64,000 nucleotides of DNA from Poseidonibacter antarcticus. GTDB taxonomy: Bacteria > Campylobacterota > Campylobacteria > Campylobacterales > Arcobacteraceae. The notes beneath the pieces were generated by a model. That model saw only the letters and a list, made by a program, of their open reading frames with translations. It had not been told where the DNA came from and searched no databases. The DNA lies in NCBI RefSeq assembly GCF_003667345.1, contig NZ_RCWF01000005.1, forward strand, positions 62,001 through 126,000. Reading direction: 5' to 3'. Below, piece by piece: positions 28,860 to 37,628 of the stretch (positions within the stretch are counted from its first letter, which is position 1; each line of letters begins with the position of its first letter). The position numbers and the translations under genes are program-made.

Positions 28860-31800
28860 TCATTTTAATTTTTCCGCTTTAAAAAATATTGCATAAAATA
28901 CTGGAACTAATATCATTGTTAAAAAAGTTGCAACCATAAGTCCAAATATAATTACAACTGCCATTGATGCAAAGAATGGATCAAAAACTAAAGGAATCAT
29001 TCCAAGTGCAGTTGTAAGTGCTGCCATTGCAACTGCTCTTAATCTATTTAATCCTGATATATAAATTGCTTTGTTTAAAGGTATATTATTCTCTTCATTT
29101 TCTAATGTTATTTCATCAATTAAAACAATTGCATTTTTTATTAACATTCCTGATAAACTTAAAAATCCTAGAAGAGATGCAAAACCAAAAGGTAAATCCA
29201 TTACAAGTAACCCAATTACAACACCAATTAATGAAAAAGGAACAGTAAGCCATATAATCAAAGTTTTTTTCAATGATCTAAATAGTCCTATAATGATTAA
29301 AGCCATTACAACAATAAATAGTGGTAAAGATGCAATAATTGGCTCTTTTGCATCTTTTGAGTTTTTATACTCTCCATGCCATTGTAGATAATAACCATCT
29401 TCAAAATCTATACTCTCAACTTTTTCTTTTATATCTAATAATAAATCGTTTGCTAATTTTCCTTCAACTGGATCTGCGTGAATTGTAATAGCTCTTTTTC
29501 TATTATATTCATAGATAATATCATCTTCAAAAACTGTTTCATATCCTGAAATCAACTGTTTTAGAGGAATCATTTTATTTGCCATTGGTGAAAAGATTTG
29601 AATATTTCCAATATTTTTTATATCTTCTCTCTGTCTTTGTTCTGCTCTTATAATAATTGGTAATAACTCTTTTCCATCTCTATAAACACCTATTGTTCTT
29701 CCTTGGAATGTATCCAAAATAGCTTGTGCAATAGAGTCTTTTGAAATACCATTTAAGTTCGCTTTTTCATATGAAATAATAGGTTTTAAAACCTTCACCC
29801 TATTTTGCCAATCACTTTTTATAGCTTTTGAATAAGGTGAAGAAGCTATTATTTTATAAACTTTTTGCTCGTACTGTCTTAATTTATCTAAATCTTTTCC
29901 AAATATCTTAGCTTGAACTTGTCCACCATCACTTGGTCCTAAAATAAACTTTTTACCATATACATTTAAATCTGGATAGATATTTTTTGCTAGGGTTTCT
30001 ATTTCTTTTATAATTCTATTTGGCTGCTCATAATCTCCTACATCAATCAACATTTGAGCAAAGGCTGAATTTGGTTTTTCAGGATTATAAGTAAGAATAA
30101 ATCTTAAACTTCCACTCCCTATAAAAGTTGAAATATGATCTACTCCTTTTACTTTTGAAACTTCTTTATTTAATCTATCCATATAAGCAGACGTAGTTTT
30201 TATAGAACTAGCCTGTGGTAAAAAATAATCAACTGTTATTTGAGGTCTAGAAGAATTTGGAAAGAAACTTTGTTTTACATATTTAAAACTCATTATTGAT
30301 GTTATAAAAACAACTATTGCTAGTAATACTACTAAATATCTATAATTTAAAGCGAATTTCAAAACTACACCATAACTTCTGTATATAAATGAATCGTATT
30401 CTTCTGATGCTTCTTCATTTTTACTATTCTCTTTTACTTTTGAAGCTTTTAAAAACTGTACTGCTAAAAGAGGAGTTAAAGTCATAGCTATAATCCACGA
30501 AAGACCAAGTGAAATAAGTACTACATAAAAAAGTGATTGTGTAAACTCACCCGTTGAATCATCAGATAATCCAATAGCACCAAAGGCTAAAATAGCAACA
30601 ATTGTTGCAGCTAAAAGTGGTAAGGCTGTTTGTTTTACAACTTGCGAGGCAGCTATTTTTGCATCTATCCCTCTATTTATTCGTACAAGAATTCCATCAA
30701 CAACTACAATTGCATTATCAACAAGCATTCCAAGTGCAATAATAAGTGCACCTAAAGATACTCTTTCTAATAAAATATCAAATAAAGGCATAAGAATAAA
30801 AGTTGTAGTAATAGTTACAAGTAAAACTGAACCTATAATAAGTCCTGAACGTAAACCCATAAATAAAAGTAAAACAATAATTACAATAGAAATAGCTTCT
30901 ATAAGATTTATCATAAATGAATTTATAGCTAAAGATACATCATTTCCTTGATGTGATATTGTTCCAATCTCAATACCTAAGGGCTTTTTATATTCTAATT
31001 CTTTTAATTTTGAATCAATTAGCTCTCCAAGTTTTACAACATTTCCACCTTTTTGTGTTGAAATTCCAAGTGCAATAGAATTATGACCATCATATTTTAA
31101 TATTTCAGAAGAAGGCTCTTGATATGTTTGTCTAATATTTGCAATATCTTTTAATAAAATTTGTGAAGTACTATTATTACCTTTTATTACAATATTTTCT
31201 AGCTCTTTTACACTATTAAAACCATCTGCACTTATTCGTACAAATTGTGTTCCTACATCAACTTTCCCAAAATTTGCTACAAGATTTTTTGAATATAATT
31301 CTTGAATAATAGCATCTTTGCTAATTCCTGATTTTGCTAATTTCTCTTTATTTATTTCTACAAGCAATGCTCTTTGTTGTTCACCGTATGTTGCAACTTT
31401 TCCAACACCATCAACTAATATAAGTTCTTTTTTTAAAAAGTCTATATAATCTTTTAACTCTTCATAGGAATATTCATCACCATAAATAGCTAGCATAATT
31501 CCATAAACATCACCAAAATCATCATTTATATAAGGAGTTCCAACTCTTGGTGGAAGATATGTTGTATTTATCTTTTTTCTAAGTTCATCCCAAATTTGTT
31601 GAAGCTCTTTTGATTTATATTGGTCTTTCATACTAACTTGAATTATTGATTGACCTGAACTATTCTTTGTAATAATTCTTTTTACATAAGGAAGAGTTTG
31701 AAGTGTTTCTTCCAATCTATTAGATACTTCTTTTTCAACTTCAACAGCACTTGCTCCTGGATAATTTGTAACAATAAGCGCATCTTTGATTGTAAATTCA

Positions 31801-31913
31801 GGATCTTGAAGTTTTCCTATTTTGTCATAAACAATTAAACCATAAGCAATACTAAGAATTGTAAGTACATAAATTAAAAGTTTGTTTTTTAGACTAAATT
31901 TTGCAATATCCAT
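28860..31913 (-). CDS. RND efflux pump inner-membrane permease
   Basis: 1017 residues, the length of AcrB-type proteins, with twelve predicted helices and two large periplasmic loops. The N-terminus (FSLKNKLLIYVLTILSIAYG) and the helix-4 stretch GALIIALGMLVDNAIVVVDG contain the Asp used for proton relay. The closest type is the hydrophobe/amphiphile or multidrug-like group (VexF/CzcA-related), not a clear CmeB. It is preceded by an adaptor (1 base away) and a TetR regulator. There is no outer-membrane TolC-type gene in the operon, so it must use one encoded elsewhere. Confidence 0.93.
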   Translation of the reverse strand: MDIAKFSLKNKLLIYVLTILSIAYGLIVYDKIGKLQDPEFTIKDALIVTNYPGASAVEVEKEVSNRLEETLQTLPYVKRIITKNSSGQSIIQVSMKDQYKSKELQQIWDELRKKINTTYLPPRVGTPYINDDFGDVYGIMLAIYGDEYSYEELKDYIDFLKKELILVDGVGKVATYGEQQRALLVEINKEKLAKSGISKDAIIQELYSKNLVANFGKVDVGTQFVRISADGFNSVKELENIVIKGNNSTSQILLKDIANIRQTYQEPSSEILKYDGHNSIALGISTQKGGNVVKLGELIDSKLKELEYKKPLGIEIGTISHQGNDVSLAINSFMINLIEAISIVIIVLLLFMGLRSGLIIGSVLLVTITTTFILMPLFDILLERVSLGALIIALGMLVDNAIVVVDGILVRINRGIDAKIAASQVVKQTALPLLAATIVAILAFGAIGLSDDSTGEFTQSLFYVVLISLGLSWIIAMTLTPLLAVQFLKASKVKENSKNEEASEEYDSFIYRSYGVVLKFALNYRYLVVLLAIVVFITSIMSFKYVKQSFFPNSSRPQITVDYFLPQASSIKTTSAYMDRLNKEVSKVKGVDHISTFIGSGSLRFILTYNPEKPNSAFAQMLIDVGDYEQPNRIIKEIETLAKNIYPDLNVYGKKFILGPSDGGQVQAKIFGKDLDKLRQYEQKVYKIIASSPYSKAIKSDWQNRVKVLKPIISYEKANLNGISKDSIAQAILDTFQGRTIGVYRDGKELLPIIIRAEQRQREDIKNIGNIQIFSPMANKMIPLKQLISGYETVFEDDIIYEYNRKRAITIHADPVEGKLANDLLLDIKEKVESIDFEDGYYLQWHGEYKNSKDAKEPIIASLPLFIVVMALIIIGLFRSLKKTLIIWLTVPFSLIGVVIGLLVMDLPFGFASLLGFLSLSGMLIKNAIVLIDEITLENEENNIPLNKAIYISGLNRLRAVAMAALTTALGMIPLVFDPFFASMAVVIIFGLMVATFLTMILVPVFYAIFFKAEKLK

Positions 31914-31914
31914 A

Positions 31915-32997
31915 TTATTGACCTATTTTCTCATACTCTTTAACTTCATCATTTGACTGTAAAAATCTAAGTCCTGAAGTAACTATTTTTGAAATACCAT
32001 CAATTCCACTTATAACTTCTATAGAATCACCTGATAATTCCCCTAAGTTTAGTTCTTGTTTGTATACTCTATTTTCATCATTTATTGCCCAAACAAAAGA
32101 TTTCTTTGAATCATCTGTGAAAACTGAATTATAAGGAATAAAAACTCTTTTCTTTTCTTGCTGTTTTACAATAGCTTTAACCTCTGCTGTCATTCCTGGT
32201 AAAATAGTCATATCATCTTGAATTTGCATTTGTAGCGTTGCTTCAAATGTTCTTGTAACTTTTTGGGCAGTTGTTGAAATATCTATAAGTTTTGCATTAT
32301 ATTTTTTATTTTTATCATTTGCAAAAGTTACATAAAAATCAACAAGTGATGAAATATGATTTGTACTTACTTCACCTTTTAGCATTTGAATATCATTTTC
32401 AGGAACAAAAAACTTAATCTTATATGATGAATTATCTTGAAGTCTTACAATTGCTTGTTTTGCAGTAATTCTTGCAAAATCATCAAGCATCTTTTTTGCC
32501 ATAATTCCATCAAATTCAGCTATTAGTTTTGTCTCTTCTAGATTCTTTTTTGCAACTTGCATTTTTGCTCTTGTAACTTGAAGATTTTGTCTTTTCTTTT
32601 CAAAATCTATTTTGGCAACTGCTTTTGATTTGAAAAGTTTTTCAAATCTTTTATAATCATCATAAGCCTGATTATAGTTTGCTCTTGAAGCATTATAATT
32701 TGCTTTATATATTGTATCGTCAAGCTTTGCAATTACAGAACCTTTTTTTACTTTTTCACCCTCTTTATAATAAAACTTTACGATTTTTCCATCTACTTCA
32801 AAGGCCATTGTTACATCTTGAAAGGCGTATATTTCAGCTGGATAAGAAAATGACCTAGCAAAATTTTCACTATTTTTCAAGTCAAATATTTTCACTGTTT
32901 TAACACTTGGTTTTTCTTCTATTTTTTCGTCTTCATTTGTACAAGCTGTAAATAAAAGCATTGAAATTGTACATATAAGTAATGTTTTGAATATCAT
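31915..32997 (-). CDS. RND efflux periplasmic adaptor lipoprotein
   Basis: 360 residues of the HlyD/AcrA membrane-fusion family. The signal peptide ends in a lipobox (LLFTAC, Cys about residue 19), so it is lipid-anchored to the inner membrane. The lipoyl half VDGKIVKFYYKEGEKVKKG, a coiled-coil hairpin (about 100-150) rich in Lys and Ala, and the beta-barrel and membrane-proximal domains follow in order. It connects the RND permease to an outer-membrane channel. One base separates it from the permease gene and 8 bases from the TetR gene. Confidence 0.92.
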   Translation of the reverse strand: MIFKTLLICTISMLLFTACTNEDEKIEEKPSVKTVKIFDLKNSENFARSFSYPAEIYAFQDVTMAFEVDGKIVKFYYKEGEKVKKGSVIAKLDDTIYKANYNASRANYNQAYDDYKRFEKLFKSKAVAKIDFEKKRQNLQVTRAKMQVAKKNLEETKLIAEFDGIMAKKMLDDFARITAKQAIVRLQDNSSYKIKFFVPENDIQMLKGEVSTNHISSLVDFYVTFANDKNKKYNAKLIDISTTAQKVTRTFEATLQMQIQDDMTILPGMTAEVKAIVKQQEKKRVFIPYNSVFTDDSKKSFVWAINDENRVYKQELNLGELSGDSIEVISGIDGISKIVTSGLRFLQSNDEVKEYEKIGQ

Positions 32998-33005
32998 TGT
33001 TTTCC

Positions 33006-33608
33006 TTATTTTTTAACTATTGCATCTAGTATAATATTTGATACAAAATATGAAATATAGTTTAAAGTCTTTTGGCTATTGTGTTTTAATTCTTTATTTT
33101 CACCAATAGGTAATGTACTCATTTGTATCGCATAAAAAGTTTGTATTGTTCCATTAATAAAAGCAAATAAAGTATGAATATCCATATTTTTATATTCTTC
33201 TTTTAGTTTAAGTTCTTCCAAAACTTTTTCTAAAATATTAATAGCCTCTTGTATATATGGTATAAAACTTTCATCAATATTTGCAGAAAAATTTGCTAGT
33301 TCATGTAAAGAAAGAGAAACGACATTAGGATTTTCTTTTATAGTTATTACTATAGCTTCTATATAAGCTTCTAAAAGAGTTTTGTGCTCTTCTTTTTCTT
33401 CAAATATTGCTTTTATATTGGTATTTGATTTTTCCAAGGCATTTTTTATTATTGTTTGATATAAGTTCTTTTTATCTTTAAAGTGATAATAAATCGTAGC
33501 TTTGTTTATATTTAGTTTTTTAACTAAATCATTCATACTAACAGCATCAAAACCATATTTACAAAACTCTTCTTCTGCAACTTTTAATATATGTTCTTTC
33601 TTTGTCAT
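33006..33608 (-). CDS. TetR-family repressor of the RND operon
   Basis: 200 residues. The N-terminal helix-turn-helix (about 1-48, GFDAVSMNDLVKKLNINKATIYYHFKDKKNLY) is a textbook TetR domain. The C-terminal ligand domain has no recognisable signature. It is the first gene of the transcript that continues into the adaptor and permease, and a perfect TetR-type palindrome lies 11 bases upstream of its start, so autorepression with induction by a pump substrate is the likely mode. Confidence 0.92.
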   Translation of the reverse strand: MTKKEHILKVAEEEFCKYGFDAVSMNDLVKKLNINKATIYYHFKDKKNLYQTIIKNALEKSNTNIKAIFEEKEEHKTLLEAYIEAIVITIKENPNVVSLSLHELANFSANIDESFIPYIQEAINILEKVLEELKLKEEYKNMDIHTLFAFINGTIQTFYAIQMSTLPIGENKELKHNSQKTLNYISYFVSNIILDAIVKK

Positions 33609-33618
33609 CTTAAATCCT

Positions 33619-33638
33619 AACTAACCGTTCGGTTAGTT
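33619..33638. promoter_or_regulatory. TetR operator
   Basis: AACTAACCGTTCGGTTAGTT is a perfect 9-2-9 palindrome located just upstream of the TetR start codon (33606-33608). The half site TAACCG resembles operators of AcrR-type regulators. A TACAAT/TATTAC-rich stretch further upstream on the minus strand could be the promoter it blocks. Confidence 0.8.
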
Positions 33639-33750
33639 TTATTGTATTGTAATATATTTTTATTATTTTTACAATAGTAAAAGAAAAAAATATTTTGTAA
33701 ATTTCAAAATTTAGCTAAAGCCTATAGAATAGTATTTTTATATATATTTA

Positions 33751-33763
33751 TAACTAGTTAGTA
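33751..33763. promoter_or_regulatory. MarR-type operator, distal copy
   Basis: TAACTAGTTAGTA contains the palindrome TAACTAGTTA. It shares CTAGTTAGTA with the site inside the marR promoter 43 bases downstream. Confidence 0.55.
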
Positions 33764-33783
33764 ATAAAAAATCGGGAAAGCAT

Positions 33784-33813
33784 TTGACTTTTATTACTAG
33801 TTAGTACTATAAT
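33784..33813 (+). promoter_or_regulatory. Sigma-70-type promoter of the marR-yceI operon
   Basis: TTGACT (33784-33789), an 18-base spacer and TATAAT (33808-33813) lie 18 bases before the marR start. The spacer holds a MarR-type palindrome, so binding would block RNA polymerase. Confidence 0.75.
33794..33806. promoter_or_regulatory. MarR-type operator inside the promoter
   Basis: TTACTAGTTAGTA sits between the -35 and -10 elements. Related copies lie at 33751-33763 and, upstream of the YceI gene, at 34303-34314. Confidence 0.65.
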
Positions 33814-33831
33814 GCACTTCAAGGATGTAAA

Positions 33832-34284
33832 ATGAATATGAAAAAAGTTAAATGTTATGGGACAAGAACTAATAAATCTATGAAAACACTAGTTAAATTA
33901 GAAAGAGTCGCTTTAAAAAACCATAATAAAACTGTTACTTATTTATCAAAACATAACCTTACATTTAATCAGTTTAAAGTACTTGAAGTACTTTATCATA
34001 GAGGTGATTTAAACATTACTTCAATTACAAAACTTACGATGAGTACACCTGGAAATATTACAGTAGTTGTAAGAAATCTTAAAAGAGATGGATGGATTAA
34101 TTCTATTAAAGATCCAAATGATAATAGAGCATCAATTCTTACTATTACTCAAAAAGGTATAGAAGTTATTGAGGAAGTATTTCCAAATCATGCAGATAAT
34201 TTAACAGACTTTTTTAAAATATTAAGTGATGAAGAGTTAGATACTTTATATGAACTTTTAAATAAAGTTTACAAAGAAAATTAA
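33832..34284 (+). CDS. MarR-family transcriptional regulator
   Basis: 150 residues with a central winged helix (about 50-115): LNITSITKLTMSTPGNITVVVRNLKRDGWI, then the wing KDPNDNRASILTITQKG, a classic MarR DNA-binding signature. Helices at both ends would form the dimer. It probably represses its own promoter and the YceI gene 47 bases downstream through three near-identical palindromes. MarR partners of YceI and extradiol-dioxygenase-like proteins usually respond to oxidants, quinones or phenolics. The protein has a single Cys, at about residue 8, so a one-Cys redox switch is possible but not shown. Confidence 0.92.
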   Translation: MNMKKVKCYGTRTNKSMKTLVKLERVALKNHNKTVTYLSKHNLTFNQFKVLEVLYHRGDLNITSITKLTMSTPGNITVVVRNLKRDGWINSIKDPNDNRASILTITQKGIEVIEEVFPNHADNLTDFFKILSDEELDTLYELLNKVYKEN

Positions 34285-34302
34285 AAAAAATTAAACATAT
34301 AC

Positions 34303-34314
34303 TACTAATTAGTA
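34303..34314. promoter_or_regulatory. MarR-type operator upstream of the YceI gene
   Basis: TACTAATTAGTA is a perfect 12-base palindrome 17 bases before the YceI start, differing by one base from the core (TACTAGTTAGTA) of the operator at the marR promoter. Confidence 0.6.
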
Positions 34315-34331
34315 TAAAATAAGGAATTAAA

Positions 34332-34898
34332 ATGAAATTAGTAAAATTAGCATTAGTAACAGGATTAACAGCAGCGGCACTTTTTGGTGGGACATATAAC
34401 TTAGATAAAAGTCATTCAAATGTTGGGTTTAAAGTAAAACACTTAATGATTTCAAATGTAAGTGGTAAATTTGATAACTTTACAGGTTCATTTGATTATG
34501 ATGAAAAAACTAAAACTTTAAAAAGTTTAAATGGTAATATTGAAGTTAGTTCAATTAATACTGAAAATGAAAAAAGAGATGCACACTTAAAGTCAGCAGA
34601 TTTCTTTGATGCACAAAAATATCCAAATATTACATTTAAACTTTTAGAAGTTAAAGATGATAAAGCTTATGGTGAATTTACAATGCATGGAGTAACAAAA
34701 AAAATCTCTTTAGATTATGAAAATAATGGAACAATTACAGATCCATGGGGAAATCAAAGAGTTGGATTAGAATTATCTGGAAAAATAAATAGAAAAGATT
34801 ATGGTGTAACTTGGAATAAAGCTTTAGAAGCAGGTGGTGTTATGGTTGGTGATAAAGTAAAATTAACAATAGATTTAGAAGGAATTTTAGCTAAATAA
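34332..34898 (+). CDS. YceI-family periplasmic lipid-binding protein
   Basis: 188 residues. A signal peptide (to about residue 20, AALFGG) precedes the lipocalin-like YceI barrel: YNLDKSHSNVGFKVKHLMISNVSG at the start, then HLKSADFFDAQKYPNITFK and FTMHGVTKKISL. YceI proteins bind isoprenoid quinones or similar lipids in the periplasm. It follows a MarR regulator and has its own copy of the MarR-type palindrome, so it is probably induced when the repressor is released. A dioxygenase-like gene lies 33 bases downstream. Confidence 0.94.
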   Translation: MKLVKLALVTGLTAAALFGGTYNLDKSHSNVGFKVKHLMISNVSGKFDNFTGSFDYDEKTKTLKSLNGNIEVSSINTENEKRDAHLKSADFFDAQKYPNITFKLLEVKDDKAYGEFTMHGVTKKISLDYENNGTITDPWGNQRVGLELSGKINRKDYGVTWNKALEAGGVMVGDKVKLTIDLEGILAK

Positions 34899-34931
34899 TT
34901 AGCTAAAGTTCAAATTTAGAAAAGAGATACT

Positions 34932-35693
34932 ATGTTTCCTACACTATTTATTTCACATGGAGCACCGAATATTATTTTAGGAAATTCTTATTCAAAAAAT
35001 AATATTAGGAAGTTTGCGTTAACATTACAAAAACCTAAATATATAATTATATTTTCTGCCCATTATCAAACAAATGATTTAAAAATTATTAACTTTAATA
35101 CAAAAGATCTAATGTACGATTTTTATGGGTTTGAAGATGACTTATACAAATTCAAATACAAAATAAGTAGTGATAAGGATATTAGCCTAAAAATAATTGA
35201 AGAATTAAAAAAACATACTATAAACATAGAGATTGATAAGCAAAGAACAAGTTATGATCATGGGGTATGGACTACACTTTCAATGATGTATAAGAACTTA
35301 GATATTCCAATAATTCAATTATCAATTCCTAAAAAATATACAGCTGAGGAATTAATAAATTTAGGTGAAATTTTAAAAGAATTTAAAGATGATGCAATGA
35401 TAATTTGTACAGGAGGAATAACACATAATTTATCAAAAGCTAGTAGATATAATGCAGTTGATAAAGATGCTTATATCTTTAACCAAAAGATAGTAGAAAT
35501 TATAAATAATGCGGATGATAAAGAGTTATTATCAATTCTAAAAAAAGAGTTATTCTTGAAAAATCATCCAAGTAGTGAGCATTTTATGTCCTTGTATATA
35601 GCTTTTGGAAATGCATTCAATAAAAAAGGTAAATCTTTTAACCATGAGATCCAACTTTCAAGTATTTCAATGGAAAGTTTTATATTTGATTAA
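34932..35693 (+). CDS. Class III extradiol ring-cleavage dioxygenase-like protein (YgiD/DODA family)
   Basis: 253 residues. The family pattern is clear: LFISHGAPNI at residue 6 (His9), IIFSAHYQT, YDHGVWTTLSMMYK and GGITHNLSKA supply the metal-binding histidines of DODA-type dioxygenases. E. coli YgiD cleaves L-DOPA; the natural substrate here may be another catechol or quinol. It is cytoplasmic and is the third gene of the MarR-YceI operon, which suggests a shared role in handling aromatic or quinone compounds. Confidence 0.9.
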   Translation: MFPTLFISHGAPNIILGNSYSKNNIRKFALTLQKPKYIIIFSAHYQTNDLKIINFNTKDLMYDFYGFEDDLYKFKYKISSDKDISLKIIEELKKHTINIEIDKQRTSYDHGVWTTLSMMYKNLDIPIIQLSIPKKYTAEELINLGEILKEFKDDAMIICTGGITHNLSKASRYNAVDKDAYIFNQKIVEIINNADDKELLSILKKELFLKNHPSSEHFMSLYIAFGNAFNKKGKSFNHEIQLSSISMESFIFD

Positions 35694-35777
35694 AAATAAT
35701 AACTCTCTACATCTTTAGTTTGCAATATTATTTTTATGTTATAATCCCGTAATTATAAACTCTTCTAGGAAAATCTC

Positions 35778-36404
35778 ATGGAACTAAATATCTGGTTAAC
35801 TTTATTACTTGCTACAATTGCTATTTCAATTTCACCAGGTGCTGGAGCTGTTGTTTCTATGAATTATGGAATAAAATATGGTCTTAAAAAATCTTATGCA
35901 GCTATTTTTGGTTTACAAGCTGGTTTACTAATTCAAACATTTATTGTAGTCATTGGGCTTGGTGCAATTATTGCAAAATCAGTTTTAATATTTTCAATAA
36001 TAAAATGGATTGGTGTTTTATATTTAGTATATATGGGATTATCAAAGATATTTGAAAAAGTTGAATTAGCACAAAATGGGGAACAAGTAAAACAATATAG
36101 TGCAAAAAAAGCTTTTATTTCTGCAACATTAATAAATCTTACAAATCCAAAAGCTACAGTTTTTTTAGTAGCTTTTATTCCACAGTTTTTAAATCCTAAT
36201 GAATCATTATGGGTACAATTTGGAATAATATGTCTTACATTATGTGTAATTGATATTATCGTAATGACAGGCTATTCATCAATGGCATCAAAACTAAAGT
36301 TTTTAATAAAAGATGCAAAAGCTATGAAAATTCAAAATAGAGTTACTGGAACTTTTTTGATAATCGCAGCAATATTTTTATCAACTACAAAAAAAGTTTC
36401 ATAA
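35778..36404 (+). CDS. LysE/RhtB-family amino-acid exporter
   Basis: 208 residues and about six transmembrane helices. The N-terminal LLATIAISISPGAGAVVSMNYGIKYG and the central SATLINLTNPKATVFLVAFIPQF are the two conserved RhtB signatures. These inner-membrane proteins export homoserine, threonine, leucine or related compounds. It starts behind AGGAAAATCTC and its stop codon lies next to a loopless palindrome shared with the convergent MFS gene. Confidence 0.92.
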   Translation: MELNIWLTLLLATIAISISPGAGAVVSMNYGIKYGLKKSYAAIFGLQAGLLIQTFIVVIGLGAIIAKSVLIFSIIKWIGVLYLVYMGLSKIFEKVELAQNGEQVKQYSAKKAFISATLINLTNPKATVFLVAFIPQFLNPNESLWVQFGIICLTLCVIDIIVMTGYSSMASKLKFLIKDAKAMKIQNRVTGTFLIIAAIFLSTTKKVS

Positions 36405-36432
36405 ATTATCTAAGTAATATTACTTAGATAAT
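36405..36432. terminator. Loopless 28-base palindrome at two convergent gene ends
   Basis: ATTATCTAAGTAAT and ATTACTTAGATAAT are directly joined, a perfect 14+14 palindrome. It follows the LysE stop and includes the MFS stop (36420-36422). The RNA hairpin would have only a few unpaired bases; a bidirectional terminator is the simplest reading. Confidence 0.6.
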
Positions 36433-37571
36433 CTCAAAGATAATAAAGCACAAAGTGCTGTTATTAACATCATTATAAATATAGCACTTAATTCTCCTGT
36501 ATGAACTAATGATGCTATAAATCCAATTACTCCAGCTATTGCAAATTGTGTTACTCCAATTACAGAGTTTGCAACTCCTGTGTCCTTTTTGAAAAAGTCT
36601 AATGCTAATCCCATTGCATTCCCAAATATAAATCCTAATGAACCTACATAAAAAATCATTGCAATAAAAATTGTATAAAGATTTGCATCAAAAGAAAAAA
36701 CCACTAAACAAAACGCTGATAATACTTGTAAAAGTATTCCGTATTTTAAAATATCTTTTGTATTAGAAGTTTGAATAAGTTTCATACTAACTTTTGTAAG
36801 AACAATCATCATTAATACATTTGAGCCAAAAAATAAAGGGAAAAATTCTTTTGATATTTCGAAATATTCCATATAAATAAAACTGCTCTTTTGTATAAAA
36901 ATAAACATACCTGAAAAAGCAAATGATAAACTCAAAATATATCCCATAGCTTTTTTATGTGTAAGTACTTTTTTATATGCAACTTTTATTTTTGTATTAC
37001 TTTTACTTCCTGTAAGAGGTAATTTTAAATATATTAAAATCATTACTAAAGCTGAATATAAAGCTAAAAATAAAAAAATATAATTCCAAGTATAAAAGGA
37101 TATTACCAATGAACCCAAAGCAGGTGCAACCATTGGTGCTATCATTCCAACAGATGCAATTGCTGAAAATGTTTTTGCAGCTTCTTTCCCATGAAATAAA
37201 TCTCTTACAATAGCTCCTGCATTAACAGTTGACATTGCACCAAAAAAAGCTTGTGTTGCACGAAAGAAATATAAACTTTCTAAAGATGTAGAAAAGAATA
37301 ATGCAAAACTAGAAATACTAAAGCCAAATAATCCCAATAATGCTATAGTCTTTCTTCCTTTTCTATCTGATAATACTCCACCTATTAATTGACCAATTGC
37401 AAAAAATATTAAAAAAATACTTAGTGTTGCTTCAATTTTATTTATTTCTACACCCATATCTTTTGATATATCAAGCATAGAAGGAAGATACATATCAGTT
37501 GCTAAGGGAGTTACTGAAGATAGAACCGCTAGCAATACTATTAAAAGTATATGATTATGTGCTGTTTTCAA
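36420..37571 (-). CDS. MFS multidrug transporter, Bcr/CflA type
   Basis: 383 residues with twelve predicted helices. The first helix and loop (SSVTPLATDMYLPSMLDIS) and the helix 2-3 loop GQLIGGVLSDRKGRKTIALLG are typical of Bcr/CflA drug:H+ antiporters; YFFRATQAFFGAMSTVNAGAIVRDLFHG is the matching motif in helix 4. These expel bicyclomycin, chloramphenicol or sulfonamides, and sometimes cysteine or other metabolites. Divergent from the GAPDH-like gene with 57 bases between them. Confidence 0.92.
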   Translation of the reverse strand: MKTAHNHILLIVLLAVLSSVTPLATDMYLPSMLDISKDMGVEINKIEATLSIFLIFFAIGQLIGGVLSDRKGRKTIALLGLFGFSISSFALFFSTSLESLYFFRATQAFFGAMSTVNAGAIVRDLFHGKEAAKTFSAIASVGMIAPMVAPALGSLVISFYTWNYIFLFLALYSALVMILIYLKLPLTGSKSNTKIKVAYKKVLTHKKAMGYILSLSFAFSGMFIFIQKSSFIYMEYFEISKEFFPLFFGSNVLMMIVLTKVSMKLIQTSNTKDILKYGILLQVLSAFCLVVFSFDANLYTIFIAMIFYVGSLGFIFGNAMGLALDFFKKDTGVANSVIGVTQFAIAGVIGFIASLVHTGELSAIFIMMLITALCALLSLRLSK

Positions 37572-37628
37572 AAAAAAGTCCTTTTATGATACAATCCTAA
37601 AATTTAATTCGTATAGGTCTTATAAATT

